NCBI GenBank assembly: GCA_900540625.1
Contig: UQGP01000010.1
Location: 1-61,085, forward strand
Source: an uncultured Porphyromonadaceae bacterium
GTDB taxonomy: Bacteria; Bacteroidota; Bacteroidia; Bacteroidales; Muribaculaceae
Reading direction: 5' to 3'
Length of the DNA: 61,085 bases
Part shown: positions 32,914 through 40,132 of the stretch, one piece after another
Layout of the letters: each line of letters opens with the position of its first letter
Numbering within the stretch: the first letter of the stretch is position 1
Program-made: the position numbers and the translations under genes
The notes under the pieces: generated by a model
Databases searched by the model: none
Told to the model about the DNA's origin: nothing
What the model saw: only the letters and a program-made list of their open reading frames with translations

Positions 32914-34023
32914 ATGATAAAAGTTGCAATATTGCTTTCACGGTTTGAGTTGTCCGGAGTGACGACAAATACTGTGGATTTGTTTGAGGGCCTGCGATTA
33001 CGCGAAGATGTCCATCCTACATTGATTGTGGGTGTTCCGGAAAATGTGGGCAACAACAGGTTTTATGACAAATATTCGGAAGACAAGGATGTCCGCTTTT
33101 TCAAGTGCCGCACCGGCTCGGCTTTTCAAATATTACGCACGGCATTGAGGGTTATGAAAATGTTGCTCCTCGGACATTATGATTTGGTACACTGCGAGTC
33201 GGCGTATTACACGTATATTCCATGGCTATGCGGCAAGAAGTTTTTGTCAACGATGCACATCACGGATATTTATCCGAAGTTATATTTCAAAAGAGGAAAT
33301 CATTGCATATCGATAAGCAAGGAGACAACTCGGTGGGCGATTGATGTATGTCACTTCAAACCGCAGCAGGTTACGATGGTTACACACGGGGTTTCGATAC
33401 GTTTTGCCCAACCGCTTGGCGAAGGCGCGCGTGAAAAAGTGTTTAGCCAATACCGTATTCCTTGTGGAAAGATATATGTAGGCTTGGTGGGTTCGGTTGA
33501 ACCGCGCAAAGGTCATGATGTGCTCCTGAAGGCGTTAGCCGGACTGCCGGGCAAAATACGGGAGCAAATACATGTCTTGTTTGTCGGAAGTGATAAGAAC
33601 GAAAACCAGATGTCGCAGCGTTGGCTTGATGAACTTGTAAAAGACACCGGATTAGGCGATTGTGTCACTCAAATAAAGTACTGCGACCCATATCCGCTGT
33701 ACAAGATTCTGGACATCCTGGTGCTACCGTCGCGGCAAGAGGGCTTTCCGCTTACTGCAGTGGAAGGAATGATGAGCGGCACTTGCGTCGTGCGAAGCAA
33801 TTGCGAGGGTGCCGACCTGCAAATAACTGACGGAGTTGACGGACGTATATTCCAGGTCGATGATGTAGAAGGGTTGAGGGATATCCTTGCCGAACTTATA
33901 AATAATCCGGAGTATAGGCGGACGTTGGCTTGTGCAGGACAAAAGAAAGCACAGCAAGAGTTCTCTATCGAACGTATGGCCAAGGATGTATGCGCCGTGT
34001 ACAAGCGGGTGTTGTCTAAATAA
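32914..34023 (+). CDS. Glycosyltransferase, GT4 family
   Basis: A 369-residue GT-B glycosyltransferase with IAILLSRFELSG-like N-terminus (MIKVAILLSRFELSGVTTNT), GLVGSVEPRKGHDVLLKAL at about 190, and the donor motif LPSRQEGFPLTAVEGMMSGT. It may transfer a sugar in the same glycan as its neighbours. An in-frame TTG at 32872 is possible, but the ATG at 32914 begins a normal GT4 strand. GC content is lower than in the upstream genes, which is common in glycan loci that exchange genes. Third gene of the operon, 86 nt after the polymerase. Confidence 0.9.
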   Translation: MIKVAILLSRFELSGVTTNTVDLFEGLRLREDVHPTLIVGVPENVGNNRFYDKYSEDKDVRFFKCRTGSAFQILRTALRVMKMLLLGHYDLVHCESAYYTYIPWLCGKKFLSTMHITDIYPKLYFKRGNHCISISKETTRWAIDVCHFKPQQVTMVTHGVSIRFAQPLGEGAREKVFSQYRIPCGKIYVGLVGSVEPRKGHDVLLKALAGLPGKIREQIHVLFVGSDKNENQMSQRWLDELVKDTGLGDCVTQIKYCDPYPLYKILDILVLPSRQEGFPLTAVEGMMSGTCVVRSNCEGADLQITDGVDGRIFQVDDVEGLRDILAELINNPEYRRTLACAGQKKAQQEFSIERMAKDVCAVYKRVLSK

Positions 34024-34326
34024 AGCACCCTCGGAGCCAAATCCGGCTATGGATGCCATGCCTTCGGACGTGACGGGCGGTTGGGTGTGCCGGCGGTCTT
34101 GTCGCACGGATTTTTTTGAGGGAAGGAGAATTTTTTTTTGCGGTGGACGGAAATAAGAGAATGGGTGGCAATTGTGTCAATATGTTCGGATGAACGAACG
34201 AACGGCGGCACGGGTGACTGAAAGTGTCGTATTAGGCTGACATAACGGTTTTTGCATAGTGTGTTGCGGCGCCGAAAAGCGCGAAAAAAAGTTTGTCGAC
34301 GTGTCGATTGCGTGAGCTAAAAGTAC

Positions 34327-34334
34327 TATCTTTG
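34327..34334 (+). promoter_or_regulatory. -7 box of the ior operon
   Basis: TATCTTTG matches TAnnTTTG, but no TTTG is found at 19-21 nt upstream (nearest TTG spacer 16). If used, the leader is about 300 nt and contains the 22-bp array. The rest of 34024-34459 has no recognisable feature. Confidence 0.5.
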
Positions 34335-34458
34335 CCGTAGAGGCTGACGGGCAATGTCTCGTTTTGGCCGCGGAGAGGCCTTCGCTTAACTTTAGGCCGC
34401 TTCGCCATATTCGCTCCGGACGCGTCCGAGACAGAATCCGGCAAAACACAATAGCCAA

Positions 34459-34590
34459 GAGCGTCAAATGCTGATGCACAAGATGCTAAAGGTTGAGACG
34501 TAAGACGTTAAAGGCCGAGGCTGATAGCGTCAAACGCTGAGACATAATGCGTTAAAGGCTGATACACGAGATGCCGGGCGCTGAGGCACT
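34459..34590. repeat. Six degenerate 22-bp tandem units
   Basis: Units start near 34459, 34481, 34503, 34526, 34547 and 34569, with a loose consensus AGATGCGTTAAAGGCTGAGAC. This array is distinct from the 9-mer families. It lies in the presumed leader of iorA, about 50 nt before the ATG. Confidence 0.75.
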
Positions 34591-34639
34591 GAAAAACATC
34601 AAAAGCAGAAACACAAAACATAAAAACACTATTAACCTT

Positions 34640-36238
34640 ATGAGAGAAAGACGATTGCTGCTGGGCGACGAGGCCATAGCCTTGGGCGCCGTACATGCCG
34701 GGCTTTCGGGGTGCTATGCATATCCCGGAACACCTTCGACCGAAATCACCGAATTCGTGCAGGGCAACGCGTTGGCCCGGGCTCGGGGTATTCATTGTCG
34801 CTGGTCGGCCAATGAGAAAACAGCCATGGAGGAAGCCCTCGGAATGTCCTATATGGGCAAGCGTGCCATGGTGTGTATGAAGCATGTAGGCATGAATGTC
34901 TGCGCCGATGCATTTGTGAATTCGGCCATGACCGGCACCAACGGCGGACTTGTCGTAGTGGCTGCCGATGACCCGTCGATGCACTCGTCGCAGAACGAGC
35001 AGGACTCGCGTTTCTACGGCAAATTTGCTATGGTGCCCGTGTTCGAGCCGTCTTCGCAGCAAGAGGCTTACAATATGATGAAAGACGCTTTCGGTATGTC
35101 CGAGGAATACAAAGTGCCTGTGTTGCTGCGCATTGTGACGCGTATGGCACATTCGCGTGCCGTTGTCGCTACCGGGGATATTCGCGAGCCCAACCCGATG
35201 CGCTATCCCGACAATCCCAAAGAATGGGTGCTGCTTCCGGCTGTGGCACGCCGTCGCAACGAGCGACTGACCGGTATGCAGAAAGATTTAGAGCGCCGAG
35301 CCGAGGAATCCGAGTACAATAAATATATCGACGGGGCCGACACCTCGGTGGGCATTATCGCCTGCGGCATTGCATACAATTACCTCATGGAAAACTTCAA
35401 GGACGGATGCCCGCATCCGGTGCTGAAGGTCTCACAATATCCGCTGCCGGTGAATGCCGTAAGGCGACTGGCCTCCAAGTGCCAATCGCTGCTTGTGCTC
35501 GAAGACGGCCAGCCGGTGGTGGAGGAGATGCTGCTCGGCGTCCTGGAGCAGAGCGTCCGTATCGAGGGTCGTCTTTCGGGCGCCGTACCACGCACCGGCG
35601 AACTGACACCCGATAATGTCGCCTCCGCCCTCGGGCTCAAGAATGAAGAAGTGTTTGCGCCGTCCGAATTGGTGATGCCGCGTCCGCCCGCCTTGTGCCG
35701 GGGCTGCGGACACCGCGATATGTTTGCGGCACTAAACAATGTTCTGGGCGAGTACGCCAATCCGCGCGTCTTCGGCGATATAGGCTGCTATACACTCGGC
35801 TATCTGCCTCCATATCAAGCACTACACTCCGTGGTGGATATGGGCGCATCGATTACGATGGCCAAAGGCGCTGCCGATGCGGGCCAGTGGCCGTCGGTGG
35901 CCGTCATCGGCGACTCCACGTTTACACATTCGGGAATGACCGGGCTGTTGGATGCCGTCAACTGCAAGTCAGATATTGTGATAATAATCTCCGACAACCT
36001 CACCACCGGAATGACCGGAGGACAGGACTCGGCCGGGACAGGCCGTATCGAGAGCATCTGCCTCGGCATAGGCGTCGAGCCGGAGCACGTGCGCACGGTC
36101 ATCCCTCTGCCTAAGAATATGGCCGAGATGGAAGATATTATCCGACAAGAAATCGAGTACCAAGGAGTGAGCGTCATCGTACCGCGCCGCGAGTGCATAC
36201 AGACAGCTCGCCGCCACGCCAAGAAAACCACTAAATAG
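34640..36238 (+). CDS. iorA: Indolepyruvate ferredoxin oxidoreductase, alpha
   Basis: Catalytic subunit of the enzyme that turns aryl-pyruvates and CoA into aryl-acetyl-CoA, CO2 and reduced ferredoxin. N-terminal pyrimidine domain: GCYAYPGTPSTEITEF with the ANEKTAMEEALG Glu that activates thiamine diphosphate. C-terminal ThDP-binding domain: CRGCGHRDMFAAL and GDIGCYTLGYLPP, with GDSTFTHSGMTGLLD. The 532-residue form ends soon after and lacks the C-terminal two-[4Fe-4S] ferredoxin domain of archaeal IorA (about 600-650 residues), so electrons must leave another way. ATG 34640 precedes the conserved RLLLGDEAIALGA. Confidence 0.93.
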   Translation: MRERRLLLGDEAIALGAVHAGLSGCYAYPGTPSTEITEFVQGNALARARGIHCRWSANEKTAMEEALGMSYMGKRAMVCMKHVGMNVCADAFVNSAMTGTNGGLVVVAADDPSMHSSQNEQDSRFYGKFAMVPVFEPSSQQEAYNMMKDAFGMSEEYKVPVLLRIVTRMAHSRAVVATGDIREPNPMRYPDNPKEWVLLPAVARRRNERLTGMQKDLERRAEESEYNKYIDGADTSVGIIACGIAYNYLMENFKDGCPHPVLKVSQYPLPVNAVRRLASKCQSLLVLEDGQPVVEEMLLGVLEQSVRIEGRLSGAVPRTGELTPDNVASALGLKNEEVFAPSELVMPRPPALCRGCGHRDMFAALNNVLGEYANPRVFGDIGCYTLGYLPPYQALHSVVDMGASITMAKGAADAGQWPSVAVIGDSTFTHSGMTGLLDAVNCKSDIVIIISDNLTTGMTGGQDSAGTGRIESICLGIGVEPEHVRTVIPLPKNMAEMEDIIRQEIEYQGVSVIVPRRECIQTARRHAKKTTK

Positions 36239-36249
36239 AAGGACGCCCT

Positions 36250-36843
36250 ATGAATACAGATATAATTCTTTCCGGAGTGGGAGGACAAGGCATCCTCTCA
36301 ATTGCCACAATTATCGGTGCTGCCGCTATCAACGACAACCTTTATATCAAGCAGGCCGAAGTGCACGGCATGAGCCAGCGCGGCGGCGATGTGCAGTCCA
36401 ATCTGCGCATCAGTTCGGCGCCCATAGCGTCCGACCTCATCCCCTTGGGTAAGGCCGACCTCATCATCTCGCTCGAACCCATGGAGGCTATGCGCTACCT
36501 GCCGTACCTCAAAAAGGACGGATGGGTAATCACAAATACCGAGCCTTTTGTCAATATTCCCGACTACCCCGACCTTGACACGCTGATGCAGCGCATCGAA
36601 GCGTTGCCCCACCACGTGGCGCTTGATGTGGCCGCGATTGCAAGCGAGGCCGCCTCGCCGCGCGCCGCCAATATCGTATTGTTGGGCGCCGCAGCGCCTT
36701 TCCTCGGTATTGACATCGCTAAAATCGAAGACGGCATACACTCGGTGTTCGCACGCAAAGGAGATGCCATCGTCGAGATGAACATCAAGGCCTTCCGCGC
36801 CGGGCTCAAGGTGGCACACGCCCGCATCAACGGAAACAATTGA
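36250..36843 (+). CDS. iorB: Indolepyruvate ferredoxin oxidoreductase, beta
   Basis: The gamma-domain partner of IorA, 197 residues. It has the NTDIILSGVGGQGILSIATI nucleotide-like loop, AEVHGMSQRGGDVQS, and SLEPMEAMRYLPYL, all typical of IorB, a CoA-binding-type fold. It begins 11 nt after iorA and is followed 30 nt later by an aminotransferase that could supply the aryl-pyruvate. Confidence 0.94.
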   Translation: MNTDIILSGVGGQGILSIATIIGAAAINDNLYIKQAEVHGMSQRGGDVQSNLRISSAPIASDLIPLGKADLIISLEPMEAMRYLPYLKKDGWVITNTEPFVNIPDYPDLDTLMQRIEALPHHVALDVAAIASEAASPRAANIVLLGAAAPFLGIDIAKIEDGIHSVFARKGDAIVEMNIKAFRAGLKVAHARINGNN

Positions 36844-36873
36844 GCACACATCCACGAAAAACAACTATAACGC

Positions 36874-38187
36874 ATGGAAATACCTTTTGACCGAAAGACT
36901 GTCGGCGAGGTGCTGCACAAGATGCACATCACTCATGCCGGCGATGCCACCATCCGGCAGACCCTTGCCCTTGCCGAGGAACTGGAGAGAATTACGGGGC
37001 GTAAATTCGTACATCTCGAGTTAGGTTCGCCCGGACTTCCGGCATCTCGAATAGGCATCGAGGCCCAAAAACAGGCTCTCGACGCCGGAGTGGCAAACAA
37101 GTATCCCAATATAGCCGGCATCACCCCGCTCAAACAGCAAGCCTCACGATTTGTCAAGGCCTTCCTCGGCATAGACGTAAGGCCGGAAAGTTGCGTGCCC
37201 ACCGTGGGGTCTATGATGGGCACCTTTGCATCATTTATCCTGAGCACACACCTGCACGCCGACAAGGACACCATATTGTTTATCAATCCGGGCTTCTCGG
37301 TACAGCCGTTGCAAGCCAAAGTACTGGGATACAAGACAGACGAATTTGATGTCCACGACTTCCGCGGCGAGAAGCTGGCCCGGCAGCTCGAAAGCCGCCT
37401 TGAAAAAGGCAATATCGCCGCAATCATATATTCCAATCCCAACAATCCGGCGTGGATATGCTTCACCGAGAGCGAGTTGGAACACATCGGCCGTCTGGCC
37501 ACACAATACGACACGATAGTCCTTGAAGACCTCGCATATTTTGGCATGGACTCGCGCAAAAACATAGGACATCCGTTCGAGCCGCCGTACCAGAGCACCG
37601 TAGCGCGATATACCGACAACTACATACTACTGCTCTCCGCCTCCAAGATATTCAGCTATGCCGGCGAGCGTGTGGCCACGGCTGTCATATCCGACGCATT
37701 GTTCGACCGCGAGTATCCCCATCTGAAGGAGACTCTCGGTATGGACACGCCCGGACGCACCTTTGTACACACCATACTGTACACCTTGTCATCGGGCGTG
37801 TGCCACTCGGCACAGTATGCCCTGGCGGCAATGTACGAGGCCGCATGCGATGGAAAACTCGATTTCGTGACCGAGAACCGCGAATATGCCGCGCGTGCCG
37901 CGAGGCTGAAGTCCATATTCTTGCGCAACGGCTTCCATATCGTCTACGACAAGGACCTCGATCGGGATGTCAGTGACGGCTTCTTCTTCACAATAGGGCG
38001 CAAGGGCTTTACGGGTGACGACCTCGTCGACGAGCTCATCCACTACGGCATTGCCGCCATCTCGCTGCGTACCACCGGCAGCGAACAGCAAGGGCTGCGC
38101 ATATGCACATCGATGCTCGGCGACAGCGATTATCCACTCCTTGAAGAGCGACTCGCAGCCTTCAATCGTAATTTTCCACAGACATAA
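36874..38187 (+). CDS. Class I/II aminotransferase
   Basis: A 437-residue fold-type I pyridoxal phosphate enzyme. The PLP Lys is in LLSASKIFSYAGERV; YSNPNNPAW carries the conserved Asn, and LEDLAYFGMD the Asp-Tyr pair. Between iorB and a CoA transferase, its likely role is transamination of aromatic amino acids to aryl-pyruvates for IorAB. Substrate is not proven: neutral amino acids are possible. No signal peptide. The start at 36874 gives the usual ~40-residue N-terminal lead before KFVHLELGSPG. Confidence 0.88.
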   Translation: MEIPFDRKTVGEVLHKMHITHAGDATIRQTLALAEELERITGRKFVHLELGSPGLPASRIGIEAQKQALDAGVANKYPNIAGITPLKQQASRFVKAFLGIDVRPESCVPTVGSMMGTFASFILSTHLHADKDTILFINPGFSVQPLQAKVLGYKTDEFDVHDFRGEKLARQLESRLEKGNIAAIIYSNPNNPAWICFTESELEHIGRLATQYDTIVLEDLAYFGMDSRKNIGHPFEPPYQSTVARYTDNYILLLSASKIFSYAGERVATAVISDALFDREYPHLKETLGMDTPGRTFVHTILYTLSSGVCHSAQYALAAMYEAACDGKLDFVTENREYAARAARLKSIFLRNGFHIVYDKDLDRDVSDGFFFTIGRKGFTGDDLVDELIHYGIAAISLRTTGSEQQGLRICTSMLGDSDYPLLEERLAAFNRNFPQT

Positions 38188-38245
38188 TACACCATATATA
38201 ATACACCATTGGCATAATACGCCACAGACACAATACGCCACAGAC
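38188..38245. repeat. Short ATACGCCACAGACA direct repeat
   Basis: AATACGCCACAGACA occurs at 38216-38230 and 38232-38246; the second copy runs into the ATG of the CoA transferase. Related ATAATACACCAT units lie at 38183-38210. Short spacer array within the operon. Confidence 0.7.
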
Positions 38246-39544
38246 ATGAAAGCGAACTATATGACTGCCGCCGAGGCGGCCAAACTGGTCAAAAGCCACG
38301 ACCGCGTGTACATCCAGGGCAGCACGTCCATCCCGGAGGTGTTGCTGGACGCCATAACGGCGCGTCACGCCGAGCTTGAGGGCGTGGAAATGTACTCGGC
38401 CTTTGCCGTCGGCCGCCGTGACGCTCCGTATGCCAAGACCGAGTACCGGGATATATTTATTCCGCGCAGTCTGTTCGTTTGCAATAGTATACGCAAGGCC
38501 GTAGACCGTGGCGAGGCACAAATCATCCCATGCTTCCTCGGCGAGGTGCCGGCGCTGTTCCGCGAGGGATACCTGCCGCTGGATGTCACCCTGCTCAACG
38601 TCTCGCCCCCCGACAAGGACGGCTATTGCAGCTACGGCGTGTCGGCCGACCTGGCATTCTCGGCCGTCGAATGTTCCAAGACCATCATCGCGCAGGTGAA
38701 CAAGCAGATGCCCTACTCTTACGGCGACCCGCTCATACATATCAGCCGCTTCGATGCCTGCGTCGAAGTCGATGACCCGCTGGTCGAAGTGCCTACGGCC
38801 GTACCCAATGATGCCGAGCGCCGAATCGGCGGGCATATTGCCGAACTGATACCCGACGGCGCCACGCTGCAAATAGGCGTGGGCGGCATTCCCAATGCCG
38901 TGCTCGGGCGGCTGCGCGACCACCGGCATCTCGGCTTGCACACTGAGGCAATGACCGACGGCGTGCTGCCGCTCATCCAAAGCGGAGTGATAGACAACTC
39001 ACAGAAGGTGGTCATGCCCGGAAAGAGCGTGGCCAGCCTTGCCTTGGGTTCAAGGGCACTATACGACTTCATGGACTACAACCCGGACATTATATTCAAG
39101 GACGTAGCGTGGACCAACTATCCCTTCCGCATATGCCAAAATCCCAAGGTGATGTCCATCAATTCGGCCATCGAAGTGGACCTTACCGGACAAGTATGTG
39201 CCGATTCGATAGGCACTCGACTGTTCTCCGGCGTCGGCGGACAGCACGACTTCATGTACGGCGGCGCACTCTCCGAGGGCGGCAAGACCTTTATAGCCAT
39301 GACGGCGACCTCCGGCAAGGGCATCTCCAAGATCAAGCCGGTGCTCACCGAGGGCGCCGGAGTTGTCACCACCCGATTCCAGACCCAGTATGTGGTGACC
39401 GAATACGGCGCCGCCTTCCTCAAAGACAAGGACTGCGCTCAGCGTGCACGCGCCCTCATCGCCATCGCCGCTCCCGAGGCCCGCGAAGACCTCGAACGCG
39501 CCGCATGCCGGCGCTTCGGCTACCGCTTCCTCCGCGAGAAGTAG
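38246..39544 (+). CDS. Acetyl-CoA hydrolase/transferase family protein
   Basis: A 432-residue Cat1/AbfT-type CoA transferase (acetyl-CoA hydrolase/transferase N and C domains). Seen: QGSTSIPEVLLDAI near the start, LQIGVGGIPNAVLGRL, LHTEAMTDG (probable catalytic Glu that forms the CoA thioester), and LFSGVGGQHDFMYGGALSEG. Such enzymes exchange CoA between acids, for example acyl-CoA plus acetate. In this operon it may release aryl-acetate from aryl-acetyl-CoA and keep the CoA on acetate, saving the energy for ATP. That substrate is inferred from neighbours; the family also includes 4-hydroxybutyrate and succinate enzymes. ATG 38246 fits the family start. Confidence 0.88.
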   Translation: MKANYMTAAEAAKLVKSHDRVYIQGSTSIPEVLLDAITARHAELEGVEMYSAFAVGRRDAPYAKTEYRDIFIPRSLFVCNSIRKAVDRGEAQIIPCFLGEVPALFREGYLPLDVTLLNVSPPDKDGYCSYGVSADLAFSAVECSKTIIAQVNKQMPYSYGDPLIHISRFDACVEVDDPLVEVPTAVPNDAERRIGGHIAELIPDGATLQIGVGGIPNAVLGRLRDHRHLGLHTEAMTDGVLPLIQSGVIDNSQKVVMPGKSVASLALGSRALYDFMDYNPDIIFKDVAWTNYPFRICQNPKVMSINSAIEVDLTGQVCADSIGTRLFSGVGGQHDFMYGGALSEGGKTFIAMTATSGKGISKIKPVLTEGAGVVTTRFQTQYVVTEYGAAFLKDKDCAQRARALIAIAAPEAREDLERAACRRFGYRFLREK

Positions 39545-40031
39545 CCCGGAAACCATTAGCCGACCGAATATGCGAAAAGAATATCGGGCAAATTCCATCC
39601 ATCTTCACGGAGACGAAAAAATCACCTTTCCCTCCACGGAATCAAAAATAGAGGATGTGTCAAAATGGTGGGACCGGTAGGGGCGCAATACATTGCGCCC
39701 GCGCAGTAGGAGGATAATATAATGAGCTCCTGTGTATTATACAGCGTTACCCACAATCGATGCGAACGCAATATATTGCGTCCCTACAATAATTCGCTAT
39801 TCTGACACCGCCCGTGCACATGCCGGAGTGAGACTTGAGAATATGACGCAAACGCATTGATTTCAGCGACTTGTCCGCAGCTGTCCGATATGTGTCTGCG
39901 GATGACTGTCAAAATGATAGGTTTTCTGCCGGATTGACGCGCAGCCGACATGATTGTAATTGACAATTTGTCTAAATGGTCGGTATTTTCAGAAATAGTG
40001 ATATAATGCGTGTCAGGCCGAAAAAAATGTT
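39545..40031. other. Gap with no gene
   Basis: Between the CoA transferase and the next T9SS gene there is no supported gene. The only structured piece is the inverted-repeat element at 39677-39787. The rest is AT-rich without recognisable signals. Confidence 0.7.
39677..39787. mobile_element. Small MITE-like inverted-repeat element
   Basis: 111 bp with imperfect terminal inverted repeats: GTAGGGGCGCAATACATTGC at the left end, and on the other strand GTAGGGACGCAATATATTGC at the right end (18 of 20 match). Each end is itself palindromic. No coding capacity. No target-site duplication is visible, so it may be old or of another origin. Non-coding elements with GTAGGGACGCA-type ends occur in other bacterial genomes. 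Confidence 0.68.
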
Positions 40032-40039
40032 TATATTTG
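40032..40039 (+). promoter_or_regulatory. -7 box of the CUB-domain cargo gene
   Basis: TATATTTG matches TAnnTTTG; -33 is weak. Leader about 90 nt. Confidence 0.55.
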
Positions 40040-40132
40040 CGGCAAGCTATCCGAAAGTCTGACCTGAGGAAGCATACAACATTTCCTATCCAAGGAAGTA
40101 AACTACAAATTAACCTTTCAAAAAAAGTTCGT

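Noticed and set aside
34024..34570. Possible small genes between the GT4 gene and iorA
   Set aside because: Open frames on both strands have no recognisable motif and overlap the 22-bp array or the -7 box.
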